This document shows positions 12,040-24,819 of a DNA stretch of 64,000 bases, one piece after another. Within the stretch, counting starts at the first letter, position 1; each line of letters opens with the position of its first letter. Source of the stretch: Gymnopilus junonius (taxonomy: Eukaryota; Basidiomycota; Agaricomycetes; Agaricales; Galerinaceae); contig JADNYJ010000016.1 in assembly GCA_015501075.1 (NCBI GenBank), forward strand, positions 1 to 64,000, read 5' to 3'. Made by a program: the position numbers and the translations under genes. The notes beneath the pieces were generated by a model. It saw only the letters and a program-made list of their open reading frames with translations, was not told where the DNA came from and did not search any database.

Positions 12040-12362
12040 CAAGCCTGACAGTGAGGGTTACATTACTTGCCCGGACTGTGGAGAAAAGAAATGGTGTGGC
12101 ACAAGACCAAGGTGATTGCATATGTGAAGAAGAACTCAATCACTCCACTGACAATGTAATTGAATGCAGAAGACCTGGATGTGAGATGCAATGGGTAAAT
12201 ATTCTGACATATTTTTCTGACTTTCACTGACCAAAAAAAATTGTTATGCATCACAGTATCACCTGGCATGTGTAAAACTTCAACAAAAGCCCCATAATTG
12301 TACTTGCGAGGCTTGCAAGAAGTCAGATGGTGGGCAAGGAGGAAAGGTAGCATGGCAATGAT
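12040..12362 (+). pseudogene. PHD-finger-like fragment
   Basis: Two short coding blocks separated by a GT...CAG intron. The first ends NVIECRRPGCEMQW; the second begins YHLACVKLQQKPHN and continues CTCEACKK before a stop. The C-x4-C...H-x2-C...C-x-C-x2-C spacing is that of the second half of a PHD-type zinc finger, with the intron directly before the YH-x2-C motif. Upstream, CPDCGEKKWC at about 12050 may be the first cysteine pair, in a disturbed frame. No complete gene surrounds it. Confidence 0.45.
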
Positions 12363-12369
12363 GTCATAT

Positions 12370-12985
12370 TTCCTTATTTAGACAATGTGCCTGATTACGT
12401 GGCTGGTTGGTTCAGCCAATGGGTCATTAAAAAAAATATGGAGGATAGTTAAATATTTTTTATCCTGGGACCCCCTTGTCATGTGTTGTCATTATATAAG
12501 CAGCAAAATATGCTTGACCAAAATTTGAACTTTTTTTCTCTCGTTGTTAATTGTGTTTTTAGAGCATTTACATCAGCAAAACCAGAAAGAGTTTACCTTG
12601 CAAGACCTTGCTAGGTAATCCATGTCTTGCACAAAATGTGACTATAGAAGGTATCAGGATTACCTTGCAGTTTTTGCACATGCAAATGTCATAATCTTTT
12701 ACCATGATCAAGGATTTGGAGATCCTGGTGAAGATTGTCAACTTTGACAATCTTTCTGCCCTTTGCAATTTATGAAATTGTGGCTCAAATATACCCTGTA
12801 TGCCAAGATTAATATCTGGTTCACTGCATCAGAAAGAATAGTGTGAAGGTAAAGTAGAAAATCTTGATTTGAATCCACAATCTCCTGCCTAGTAAACAGT
12901 CAAGGTAATGCCCAGCAATCTAACTGTCCTCTTACAATGTTCATTTTAGATGGGGCATAGGGTAATTTCAAAACAGGTTGCAAAT
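12370..12985. other. Stretch without a gene
   Basis: AT-rich with A and T runs. Only short frames occur on either strand and nothing recognisable was found. Confidence 0.4.
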
Positions 12986-13178
12986 CAGTTTATTTAGCAT
13001 GATAATTATACAGCAGTAGAGCAAAGCAGCAATCTAGAATACAAGGAAGAGTCCAATGCATTGAGTGACCAAGAGCCTGAGCCAAATCTATAATTAAGGC
13101 AAAGTCCAAGGAAGCCTGAATGAGATGACAGACGTGAGAGTGAGAGCCACTTGATAGCATGCATGATGGCAACAGAAT

Positions 13179-14680
13179 CTATTTTTTGCAAGCTGTGTGC
13201 TTACCCATCTTCCAAATCAGCTTCTCCCAGTTTGCAAGAGGACGATCCAATGAGACATTGGTGGCACACAAAGGAGAAAATGGCTGATGAGGTGGAGATG
13301 AGGGTGCTGGTGGAGATGATGTATGGGGTGGAGTTGCAAAAGGAGGGGAACTAGCAGGCACATGAGCCCTTGCATTTTTGGTGTCAGAAGCCTCGTCGAG
13401 TGAGAAGGGAGTTCCTGAATGGCGTTCTGAGGTGCATGAGGGAATCAGGCCATAAAAAATTTGCTTGGCTTACCATTTACTCCAGCTTCTGCATGAGATG
13501 GGCCTTCTTCAGCATTGATACCAGGAGCTCCAGCTTCCAGGGCCGCAGCAGCTTCAGCCTCAGCTGCTGCCACTGCTGCCTCTTCAGCCCCAGCAGCAGC
13601 AGCCTTTGTAGCACACTGTTCACACAAGCACTGGAGTGTCATGGCTTGAAGAGGGGTGTTGCTCTCATCATCTGACTTCTCTGGGATGATGCCAAGAGCT
13701 TGGCTAATAAGATACACATCGCATGAGTCACAAAGTCTTGTAAGAGTTGAAAAGCATACTAGTTCCACCAGTCTAATGTCTCCTGTCACCAAAAGCAATT
13801 GGACTCAGAGTCATCATCCCATTCTTCAAACAGCAAATATAGAACCTCACAGAGAGACAATCGGTCCATATGATCATTGTCACTATGCCAGTCACCAATA
13901 GCTGAGATGTTATACCAGCACTGTGGGTACCTATCAGCAAAGAATTATGGGAATGAGCAGGCTATGACAGATGTACCATAAGGGCTGAATATACAATTGA
14001 ACCCAATGTAACTTCTTTCATGTCATTTTTGAAAGCCTGACCTGTCTTCTGCTTGGGCTTAACACCAAAATTTCATAGTGCTGTTTTTGGGGACGTGAAT
14101 ATATGTTACCAGAACTATAGATTAGTGCAGCAATTGAAGGTATCAGAAGAATCAGTGACTTACATGAACAAGTGTCAAGTTCTGAAGCAAATCTGCCTCA
14201 ATGTCATCAGGATCATAACTGTTGGGTTGAGGGTAGAGCATCATCAGAAAATCTTCATCATTGCACTTGATGCTGCCTTGTAGAACTTTCTGGTGAAACC
14301 TGCCCAACAGTGAGCATGAGAAAGAGAAATAAATATAATCATATGCTTCGGGATCTTTATCAAATTCCTCCAAATACCTCACAGGGCAAAGCAGGCGAGA
14401 TAATGCAATGTGGTTATGGCCATGAACCTTGTCTTTGTTGTCCTCTGGATCAATGGGGGGTTCGAGTTTGCCTCCCGGGAGATCATGACCAACATAGATG
14501 AGGCCCTTTGTGAGCAGACCCTTGATGTCATTACCATGGGCACCTCTAGCTGCATCATTCATCTGAGAGATAATATGAGAGGAGTATATGCGCATATGTA
14601 TAAGAACTTTCTACTACTCACCAGTTTTGCAAGTGCATTGCATCATACAGTGATGAGATCATTACACAGCTATGTGTGAA
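13179..14680 (-). CDS. DUF6698-like protein, possibly decayed
   Basis: Exons on the minus strand, in order: a short exon at about 14640-14680 (SSLYDAMHLQN); 14190-14560 with MNDAARGAHGNDIKGL, PPIDPEDNKDKVHGHNH and LSRLLCPVRYLEEFDKDPEAY; about 13985-14060 (KTGQAFKNDMKEVTLGSIVYSAL); about 13800-13930 (ISAIGDWHSDNDHMDRLSL); and 13445-13798, an Ala/Glu-rich low-complexity tail. The ARG-x-ND, PPID...H-x2-LSRLLCP pattern is what I recall for DUF6698, expanded in Agaricomycetes and of unknown function. A Pro/Ser-rich frame at 13179-13361 may be a further exon. Exon joins are by eye. Confidence 0.5.
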
Positions 14681-14719
14681 AATGGGCCATCCCCATTATT
14701 TTCGACCATCTCTATAAAT

Positions 14720-15900
14720 TAATATAGGTTGTTGAGAGCCTTCCCAAGCTTAGACATCCCAAATATACTCAAGAAAACCACATTTGAACATTAAAAGCTT
14801 AATATCAAGAAGATATAATGATTATGATAACCTAGTAATCATTAATCATTTATTATAAGATACACAAGTGAATTACTACAGTCCTTACAACACTAGTAGG
14901 GGCCTCAAGTTATTTAAAATTACTACCAAGGGAGCACGGAGATGTGCACAGACAATGGGAACAGCCTTTGACCTGATATAGAAATGCAGAATGGCAGACT
15001 AAACAAGTCAATTACTCTGAAGTGGTGTAATCTATTTTTATCATCCAGAGGAATGTAACCGGAAATGGAATGATCCACAATGATCGACATTGGAGCAGAT
15101 GCTATTTTTGGTAATATGAAGACGTGACACAAGGATGCTTGTCCCCTTGTGCTACCTCATAAAACTAATAAGAATACACCTATCCTAGACACATTAGCAA
15201 TCCCCTGAGGGCTCAGACAAATCCTCTGCGAGGTAGATAAAATATTAAAGACACTATAATGTACTGGCCATTGCAAGATCGCAACAGCAGGAATATTAAT
15301 CCGATAAAATGCCTTAAATGGCAATGAGATAAATATTTGGTGCTTGATGAATATGCCCTACCAATGGCATAATTCCCCTCACTCCGAAGCGGACCAATGA
15401 CGAGATAACTAATTACACAGCACTTATCAATTTAGCTTAGTAAGACATCCAGAAAAATAGTATAAAAACCCAGTAGAATTAGTGTAGAAAAGGAAGCAGA
15501 CAGCACCCCTCGAGTCGTAGCAATACAATCAAGCATCTGGCTTCTAAACTAGATAATAGAAAGACAATTGATTGATATAAAAGTGCAGAAGCTTCAGACA
15601 AACTAAGAATTGAGCTCAGAATAGAGATAGATTAAGCAAAGGCTTATTATTCAAGTCAGGACCTAGTTGAGTAGTTGGGAGTAGACAGAGCATCACTCAG
15701 CTACAAAAGTATGAAGTCTTTTAGTCCAAAAGCATAGCCAGAGTCTAGTTTTACCTCAAGAAGAGATTATTCAAGTTTAGAGAAGTTCCAAGCCAGAAAG
15801 TCAATTAAAGTGATCCTTTATCCAAAGAGTCCCTACAATTCATTGTAAACCCATAAAAGCGAATTTAATTAAAAGACATTGATACTTAACACTCCCCAGA
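14720..15900. other. AT-rich stretch without a gene
   Basis: No frame longer than about 70 codons and no recognisable motif on either strand. Base composition is more AT-rich than the flanks. Confidence 0.5.
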
Positions 15901-15919
15901 ACTTACACAAGCCAAGGAT

Positions 15920-16561
15920 ATTTGTTGGGTTCAATAAAAGTGATCTACTTCATTTTTCATACCTACAAACTACCTAAACTTATCAATGGGTTTGTGTTTC
16001 AACTTCTCCAAGCACTCTTCAAAGTTGGAGATAGCAATTTTCATCTGAAAAAAAACCTCGAGCTCTTTATAATACTTCTTAACAAACCTGAAGGCTTCAC
16101 TAGAGACATGGGATAAGAAGATAGAGGTGCATATACCCACTTTTCAGTGGTCAACTTGCCAAATTTGTTGTTCTCATATCGCACTCCATAGTCAAGGACA
16201 TTGTAGAAGCTTGCAAATGCATTTTGAGACCATATGTGCCATGCAGCAAACTTGTGATAAGGAGAGAACTTGTCAATGACTTCCTCCTCTTTCTCAACTT
16301 TTTTGGGTCTGTTGAACCAAGTGAGTCATAGATCACCTCACTCAGTCAGAAAACTCACCTCTTTTGCTTTGTATAGCCCTGAGATTTCTTTGTAGGCCCA
16401 TGCTTTCTCTTCCATAGCTCAGCAACAGTCTTGGGTTGATTGGACTCACTATCAGAAGATGACCCAGTTCCAGAGTCACTAGATGATGAGGATATGTCCA
16501 CTTGAGGGGCTGAGGACAGATTGTGGGGACGGGAAGAGGATGGAGGAGCAGAGGAGGGCAT
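15920..16561 (-). CDS. Unknown spliced gene divergent from transposase D
   Basis: Exon 1 (start 16561) encodes MPSSAPPSSSRPHN, a serine/aspartate-rich segment, then AELWKRKHGPTKKSQGY. A GTGAGT donor follows at 16358 and an intron of about 50 bases ending in CAACAG. Exon 2 encodes KVEKEEEVIDKFSPYHKFAAW, then HIWSQNAFASFYNVLDYGVR and a KLTTEKW segment. The start is about 150 bases from the divergent start of transposase D, suggesting a shared promoter. It could be the N-terminal part of the same gene family as the DUF6698-like gene that follows on this strand, but I cannot link them. Confidence 0.4.
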
Positions 16562-16714
16562 GGTGGTGGTTCAGAAGAAAGAGAGAATCACCTCGGCACT
16601 GCCAGAAATGCGTTCGAGTTTAGGTCATGTGACCCAAAAGTCACATTGCATCAGGATCTGCACAAGTGCCCGGTGGCATGTTCGACTTATTCTCCTCCCT
16701 CCACTATTTCTACT

Positions 16715-19700
16715 ATGCTCAAACGCAAGAGACAAGAAAAGAAGCATATTTGCTCTGGATGTGACAAAGGGTTTGACACAATCCAAGGCCTCACAACTCA
16801 TTGAAATACTTGCTCCGAACTCATGGTGGAAGAAGAAGCACCAAGGAAGAAAAAAAGAAAACACAAACTCCTCATGCCTGTTTTATCAGTCACCAGGTCT
16901 AGTAACAAGAAAGATATTTTAGATAATGTATTTCATAGTGTCATATGCCCCAGAAACAATTGTTAACTCATGCAATGACTGCTTTGTGATTAGGTTCCTG
17001 TTTTAGATCCTGGCAAGCTGTTTACAAATGTTCAGGATGCTGGTCCAAGCCAAGAAGCTCCGGTTCTACCTCCAGTCACTCCAGTTACTTCCATTTTTGT
17101 TCCTGAACCCACTTGCTCAGGACATCCATGCCGATTTCCTGCTATATTCAAAGATTTTGTACCTCCAACTAGATCGCGAGTCCCTCATATGCCACCACCT
17201 CTACCACCTCAGGCTCAGCCTAAACCCCTCATCAAGTGATAGTGAAGTCGACACTACTTTCACAACCAATCCTGATGAATTTGGTCTCTTTTGGGTCTAT
17301 CCTTGCAAACCATATGCGGAACCAGAGGAAAATGATGGTGAAGCAACTGTGATGTCATCTTCAAATTGTTGGTGGAAAGGATTTAACCTGAGAAAGGAAA
17401 AAGCGCGAACATCACCATGAAGCAATTGGTTTGCACCACTCAGCAGTGCAACATCCTTTCAGATTCTGAAATGGTTCTATGGTGGATCCAGGCAGAAGTC
17501 CCAATCTGAGCTTAATTCTCTGGTACAAAACGTCCTCAAGGCTGACAACTTTGATTTAGGTGAAGCTACCAAGTTCAATTTTGCACAAGAGACTGCCCAG
17601 CTTGACTCTGTAGGTGATCCTGATGTTCTGTTCACTGATATCGGTATCTGGAAGGAGGCAATGATCAAGATTCCGCTTCCATGTGAATGAAAAAAATTTG
17701 CATCAGAAGAGCAAGTGCACCACATATGAATATGGGGTGTTTGTCACCACAGCTTGTGTGAAGTAATGTGTACTGCTGCTCAGGATGAGTCTTCGAAATT
17801 GTGGCATAACATCCCCTTCAAACTTTTCTGGAAGTCAAGTCCTACCAGCACACCTCAGCGAGTGGTTGGAGAGCTTTACACTTGCGATGCCTTTCTTGAA
17901 GAAGATGCAAAAATTGCCAAGCTCCCTCTTCACCTACCCACTGATCCTCCCAATTTGAAGCCAGTCGAGAATGTTATATTTGCTATCATGCTCTGGTCTG
18001 ACTCGACTCACCTGGCTAATTTCAGCAATGCATCCATGTGGCCGATATATTTCTACCCTGGCAACCAATCAAAATATCCTCATGGAAGGCCAAGTCAACA
18101 TTCTGCCCACCATGTTGCACATATACCATCAGTGAGCTGAGATTCTATCAAGCCAGCAGTGTTCTGATGTTCATAAAAATTAGGTGCCCGATGACTTTGA
18201 GGATATATACATGAGAAAATATGGAAAGCCTCCCTCGAAGGCTGTATTGACTCATGTGAAGCAAGAGATTATTCAGAAGGTCTGGGAATTGCTTTTGGAC
18301 AAAGATTTCATGGCTGCATATCAGCACAGAATTATTATCCAGTGTGCAGATACACTGGTTCAGCGCTTTTTTCCTCACTTTTTCACCTATTCTGCTGATT
18401 ACCCAGAAAAGTAAGTCCTTCAACTCATCTGCCTTTCAGTCAGTATACTGTATGATCTTTTCTCAGAGTCCTTATTTCTACTATTCGACAACTTGCCATC
18501 TGTCCATCTCCTAGAACTGTGATGCTCAAGAAATTTATTTCATGGCTTGGTATGAAAGTTGACAAACAATGCCGAGCCCATCTACATATTGACAATCAAG
18601 CTCACCATGACCATGTAGAGGCTGCTAGAAAACTCATCTTCCTTCATGGTGTCAGAGTCACTGGGGCACAAGTTGAGGAGCGACTTCAGGAGCACTCTAT
18701 GATGCCAACTAGGGTAAATAATCTTCGTACCATGTCTAATTTTTCTCGATGCTTATTATTACCTTCAGAATGCATTCTCTGAGAAGCTCAGAGAATTTGA
18801 TTTCAATTACTTTTCCATGCTTGTCTCAGATTTACTGCACAAGATAGAGCTGGGAAACTGGAAGGCAGTCTTTACCCATCTAATGCAAATCCTCCAATTA
18901 ATTAGGAATGCAACTCCCACCTTGAATAGAAGGTGAGTATCACAAGACCTCTACTCTGTAACAAGAAGTTAATTTCCCACTATGAAGGTACCAAGCTGTT
19001 CCAACTTTTGGCTCACAAACCATTCACCGCTTCACTACAAATGCGTCTGAGATGAAGAAGCTTGCCACTCAGGATTATGAAGACCTTCTCCAAGTATATT
19101 TTTGTCTGACACCTATTTGAATTCCTTTTCAACTATATTTACACAGTGTGCTCTTCCAGTTTTTGAAGACCTTCTACCCACTGCTCACAATAAGATTGTC
19201 CTGGACCTTATATTCATGATGGGAGCCTGGCATGCTTGTGCTAAACTTAGGATTCAAACAGAGTCAATGCTAGGATTTCTCCAGACTCAGACATGCAAAC
19301 TTGGAGCAGCCCTCCAGCTGTTTGCTAAAAAGGTTTGCACTGCTTATCAGACTCATGAGTTGCAAAGTGAAGCAGGAGCCCACCTTCGTCGAGGTGCAAA
19401 TGCTGTCAAGACAGGAAAGGTGCCCACAGGGAAACCAGGTAAAGACTCAAAACTGATGAAGTCTTTCAACCTCAACACATACAAGATCTACACCATGGGA
19501 CATTATGTTGAAGACATACAATGCTTCGGTACAACAGATAATTATTCCACCCTTATTGTAAGCATCTAATTTCATTCATTTAACCTTAATTTTGATATTC
19601 CGGCCACAACATATTCCAGGGAGAGCTTGAACATAAGCAAACAAGGAAATTATATAGCCAGATGAATAAACGAAAGGACTTCATCAAACAAGCAACTGTC

Positions 19701-20750
19701 CATTATCAAAGAGCAGAATTTCTAAGACAGATGGACAGTCAGGAAAAGACTGTGGCTGATAACACTGATGCCAACTCATGACAAGGACATGCAGACTTAT
19801 GAGAGACAAGCCCAACCATACCAGCTGATGCACGAGATGCTCTGCCCTTCATGCACCCTCACGAGCACCACCGAATCTCAAAGTCTGAAAAGGTACATGC
19901 AAGCATCATTCGGTTTGTCCACCAGAATTGGCTTGACCCTGCTGTGAAGCTAAGGTATTGTATATCATTTTCAAGTCACTTATTCACACAAGAGCTCAGG
20001 ATTTCATCCCCAATTTGAAAGACCATATATTAGGACATCTGCTCAGTCTAGATCACTACCAAAATTTTACAGACAATGAGCATGATGCCCTTCATATAAT
20101 CTCAAACAAACTCTATGATCACGGAACACTGCAAATCAATTACATGACTTACAACATGCATAGGAGCCAGGATTCAATCAATCCAAAGACCCATCCCGAC
20201 ATCCTCATGCTTGCTCTGACATCCTCGGATGATTCTCACCCATACATACCTGTATGCTCGAGTAATCGGCATCTATCATGTGGATATCACCCACTCAACT
20301 CTTTCTTCTTATCCTCAGCATATCAAGTTCCTTCATGTCTGATATTTCAAAATGGATGAAAACTTCGAAGGTGGCTTCAAGTCCTGCAGATTTCATCGTC
20401 TCTCCTTCATTGACAGTGATGAACTGGATGCATTTGGCTTCATCAATCCAGCCAGAGTAATTTGTGGTACCCACATCATTCCAGCCTTTGCTCATGGGAC
20501 CACCAATGACTTCCTCGGACAGTCAATTGCAAGGGTCTACACTGATGATGATGCCACAGGTGTCGACTGGAGATATTACTATGTCAACATGTTTGTAGCA
20601 TTCATATTAATCTTAACTTGAGCTTGCACTTACCATGAAATTTTTGTCATAGGTTTGTCGATCAGGACATGTTCATGTGTTCATGCAGAGCCCAAAGATG
20701 AAGACAGTGACTTTGACAATGATTATGGCTATAATTATAACAAGTTAATG
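16715..20750 (+). pseudogene. Plavaka-type transposase D, a divergent subfamily
   Basis: The start at 16715 gives a basic leader and a C2H2 finger (KHICSGCDKGFDTIQGL). A TGA stop lies inside the finger at 16801, before the final NTC. Many spliced blocks follow: FTYSADYPEK (18395), LAICPSPRTVMLKKFISWLG, PTR-NAFSEKLREFDFNYF, KLATQDYEDLLQCALPVFE and YVEDIQCFGTTDNYSTLIGELEH (19530-19625), ending VDQDMFM near 20680. The order matches Plavaka proteins of mushroom fungi, but sequence identity to copies A-C is low, so this is a separate lineage. Element X begins exactly at its 3' end. Confidence 0.7.
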
Positions 20751-20754
20751 GGAC

Positions 20755-20785
20755 CATCAGGAAAACCACTTTAGAACCCGGAGCT
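20755..20785. repeat. Left terminal inverted repeat of X
   Basis: Begins CATCAGGAAAA, nearly identical to the E1 terminus at 3334 and paired with the right end at 39215. The subterminal part to 20970 holds TGGACTGCTCTGG and GTGCTCTAGAGGG, similar in kind to the subterminal GCTGCTCTGGG motifs of Y. Confidence 0.75.
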
Positions 20786-20973
20786 AATCGTGGGATCTTT
20801 GGGAGAAAGACGTGACATAGGTGACTCCCAGATAGTCATCCAGTGCACTGGACTGCTCTGGTGTGCTCTAGAGGGCTCCTTGGGTAGAAATTACAATCGG
20901 CAACAGCCAAATGACAGAAAATGTATTAAAACTGCCATAATATTACAACTAATGATGATATAGCTTCTACGTG

Positions 20974-23900
20974 TTACCATAATGTCTGGTATGAATATTT
21001 ACTCAGCCAATTATTGATTAAGAATTTCTCTGCCTTGTCTAAAATGTTGGATGGCTTCCAATACTTCTCATCAGGGGCCTCTCTGAAAACAGGAAAGAGC
21101 ATGCAACTCTGTCTAATGCTTGACAGAGGTATGACTTCACCTGGGCACCTACCATCCTTGTCAGGCTTTGATTTGGATATTTGATACATTCCATGTGTTG
21201 AATTGGCAAGTGGGGGTTGACGTGTATACCATTCAACATATGCCAGAGGCATTTTTGGCCAGGAGGCAGGCACTGAGATAGGCTGGCCAGGAGCTGGAAG
21301 TTTGTCTGGAAGAGAGAAAATAACTTTGACTCTCCCAATTCTTGTACCTATCAGAAAATCAAGAAAATTGGAAAATTGAAATCACATTAGAAAAACAAGA
21401 CTTACCAGTCAGACCATGAGACTCAGCCTCATCTGTGGCAAGGACAACGACAGTATCAAACCTCCCATGAGGGAATCCTTTAGATCTTGGCACTGCTTTG
21501 ACAATATCTTTTTCCTCTTCACCATCTTGCAAGGCCTCAGGACAGAACCGAAACATCTTGTAGACATCCAGATGGGCAAAAGGAAGAGACAAATCCACCA
21601 AGGAGCGGTTTGTGAAACGTGAGTCATGGAAGGTACTGAGATATTTCTTGAGATGAAAAGAAAAATCAGGCACATCATGACGTTGCTGGATAACAGAGAT
21701 GGCACATCGAGGATAGTGAGGATACTTTGCAATGGCTTTGAGAGGGCGATGTGGTGTTGAACCAGTAGGGAGTCTATTTGAAGACTGATTACTTTGAGTG
21801 GTAGCTGAAGTTGAAGAAGGTTGTTGTGGTAGCTGGCCTTTTTTTGCTTGGAGCTTTATGTCTAATGATGTGTTAAAGTAAGTTATCTTTTCCTGTTGAG
21901 ACAACCAACGTATCATCTGTGGGAACTCATCTCATTGATTAGTTGCTCGCCAACCATGCTTTGCAAAGTCGATATGGAGATGTTCAAACATCTCAGTGTT
22001 GTAGTTGTTGGTCATCCCAAAGAGCTCGATACTGTCGACGTAGTGTATTAGAGAGTGAAGTTTTGGGAGATTAAGATGTTCTTGGCACTGAATGTTGATG
22101 AAGTATTGTTTGTTATCATGGAACTCCTCCAGAGCGTTCTTCATGTAGTCCAAAGTTTCCTTGTTGTGAGAGGTATACTGAGCTAGATAAATAAAATCGA
22201 GAAGGGCTTTGACAGCCTTGATTCCTTGTTGAGCCATCAGGCTGACCAAGCAGCCAAGAAGGATCTTCGCCATGTTTTTGCATTCACTGCCAGAGATCTG
22301 AGAAAGCTTGGATATGCCATTCTTGAATTGCCATAAACCATACCCTAGAGGAAGAGACTGGATGCATTGGTCAAGGACCTTCTCTCCAAGTATCCTCTGA
22401 CACCACCCAATCAGATGTTTGAATATACCCTGGTACAGCTGATGGAGAACATCGGGAGTGATAGACTTGTGGATGTTGGTGTAGGGGAGATCCTTCCAAA
22501 ATGGAGCAAAGACACCTCCTGCCACGTCTTGGGACATACATTCCTTGTGAAACTCCTTGGGTGAATCACCAGCATTTCTTCATGTGGTATTAATGACACC
22601 CTCTGTCCAAAGCTTTGTGCAGGGTTCTGATGTTCTCAGCTCATGTAGGGAGATTGCAGGGCACTGGCATTTTGGGCATGTTCCATACTTCGTGCAGGCA
22701 ACAAGACACTGCTCAGGGTAGTCCGCAACATAAGAAGCAAGGATTAAAATACCAGATGAACACCCCCATCACTGCAAGGCATAAGAACACCATCCTTTCT
22801 GGCCTTCACAAATGGCTCCAAGATAATCCTCATGGCTTCATGGAATATTCATTGGACCTTTGAGTGATGTTCGAATTCTGTCATTTTGCTACGATCGAGT
22901 TTGTCAACAGAAAGGTAAGCGATGAGGATACAAGCATTTTTGCTTGGTTTGCGCCTTGTAGCCTTGGAAGGTTTCCGATTGTCAGATATACAGGATATGC
23001 TGATTTTCCTCCAGAGAACCGAGTGAGCTGGGTCTTGTCTGTTGCAATGATAATTGGTGCCACTGTTGCCCCTTCTGGTAACAGTGCCTACAAAAGAGGA
23101 TTCAGTGAGGCTCAGAAGGTTGAAGTATTTCAACAGTACCTGGACTGCGTGCCACCATTTGGCTGTCCACATTTCAGAAAAGATACGTGAAGTCCTAGAT
23201 GTGTGCTTAGCATACACCTTCTTCGGTGCATATATGATTTCCATCTTGAAAGCAGGATCTGCAAAGAGCATCTTGACTGCTTCGACTGGATCTCGGAATC
23301 GTATGGTATAAACATCATTGGGATTGCTTCTGAATGAAAGGCTTCTCTCTTGCCAGACACCCACACGATCTGGAATTGAATCAACCTTCTGTAGTAGAGC
23401 GCGCATGTTGTTATAAGATAGACCAAGCTTCTCTCTTATCTGTGTGAACTATAAGACATGAGATGCAGTCCTGGAGACAAAGAGACGTACCCCAGGCACT
23501 GATAGTAAACGATCAGTTGCGTTCTGACCTGGCCCATCTTTGACAGCCCACTCTGCAAATCTCCAGTCCAACTCAGAGCTGAATGGCATGTAATCCGATA
23601 TGGGCTCATCCATGACAGTGTCGCCTTCAGGATCAGTTTGGAAAACAGTAGTTGAAGGGGTCCGACCAAAGATCTTTCCAGCTGTTGGGTGCGGCACCTC
23701 TTCATGGGAGTCTTGTCTTCATCATCATCCAGGCTTCAATGCCTATTAGGTTGTTCTCCAGTCCTTGACAGCCCTGCTCGAGGTGGATCTGAAGGCAACA
23801 GAACATACTCATCATGATCAATGTCCTCTCTGGGCTCAATCTCCCAATCCGCTTCATTGTCTTCACCAATTCAGGAGGAAAATCCCGTTCATTCCATTCC

Positions 23901-24175
23901 ATAGGTATTCCATCACTTGCAACATCTGTATCAGGCTGATGTCTGGATCTGGTTTGGTTGCTTGCTGAATGTGGCTCCGAAGGCGATGGTGGCCTTGGTG
24001 TTGGCAATGGAGGTAGGACATCAAGATCTTGAACCTCTAACTCCCTAATCTTGCCTTTATGATACCATGAGCATGATTTTGCAGCTGAAAGATGGGTGTT
24101 GAGCCTGCGACTGGTCTTAAAGTGTCGTCCACATGCAGGGCACTGGGGAACGGATTCTTCTAGTATGAGCGGCAT
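20974..24175 (-). pseudogene. Plavaka-type transposase B (element X)
   Basis: Start at 24175: MPLILEESVPQCPACGRHFKTSR, a C2H2 finger with H...C. Then a variable acidic linker, FSSELDWRFAEWAVKDGPGQN, EKLGLSYNNMRAL, FRDPVEAVKMLF, and KWWHAVQ at the end of an exon. A 60-base intron is followed by LPEGATVAPIIIATDKTQLTR, the presumed first catalytic aspartate block. After SAYPVYLTIGN come RRKPSKNACILIAYLSVDK, DVLHQLYQGIFKHLIGWCQ, SIELFGMTNNYNTEMFEHLH and FLINNWLSKYSYQTLW. All domains are present, but the linker and the region near 22950 change frame, so it is probably inactive as it stands. Confidence 0.8.
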
Positions 24176-24234
24176 ATCGATAAAGTAGCAGGTAATGTCA
24201 GATGTCAATGTATAGGATTACTTGATCATCTACA

Positions 24235-24262
24235 GGGTATATATATCTGATTCTATAAATAC
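24235..24262 (-). promoter_or_regulatory. TATA-type promoter of transposase B
   Basis: TATTTATA on the minus strand, about 85 bases before the start at 24175, with an adjoining ATATATAT run. It has the same arrangement as upstream of copy A. Confidence 0.5.
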
Positions 24263-24459
24263 AGTTGTCAGAATGAGAGGAAGACAGACGTAGAGAGAGA
24301 TTTTCTTACAAGAGATACGACAGGAGGACAGCAAGATTGAAAGTGCAGATGAATGGGATATACTGATAGCAATGATTGTGACATGGAAAGGAGTGGTAGA
24401 CAGTTGGCAATAAAGGTCCAAGGGGGTATATGGGAAGTCAAATGTGAGTGAGTGAATAT

Positions 24460-24818
24460 AGATTATGCTGCTGGAACTTCAAGACTCTGACTCTTCTTGA
24501 CTTCCTTCCATACAACAATCATGTCTGTTTGAGGTCTAAATACTAACAGTCCATCACATATAAGGCCCAGAAGATCCAAAGAGTATAGAATAGTAGCACT
24601 CACAAAGTCTCTGAAATTTAGACCAAAAAGTTCTGACTGCCGACGGTAATGAATCCACCCTTCATATTTGATTTCTAGGAAGACTTCAATACAAGTCAGT
24701 CAGATGGCAGTCATTGGTCAATTATCAGCCTTGCCCTGTCCCTCTATCTCCCAATCTGACTCATAATAGTTGGCATTTCTGACAACAGAGAGTCCAAGGA
24801 TGACCTTTCGACTTTATG
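24460..24818 (-). CDS. Conserved block downstream of the small membrane gene (X)
   Basis: The minus strand encodes KVILGLSVVRNANYYESDWEI, then after an apparent intron ending CCTAG a block with KYEGWIHYRRQSELFGLNF, FVSATILYSLDLLGL and VFRPQTDMIVVWKEV, ending near 24475. Element E1 has a recognisable but broken counterpart (YEGWI-Y). Conservation of protein rather than DNA suggests a real gene or the 3' exons of the small gene at 24820. Function unknown. Confidence 0.35.
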
Positions 24819-24819
24819 G

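Noticed and set aside
17265..17280. TCCTGATG near 17270 as a right end for E1
   Set aside because: It lacks the preceding TTTT and the CACTT/AGAACCC partner bases, and it lies within coding sequence of transposase D.
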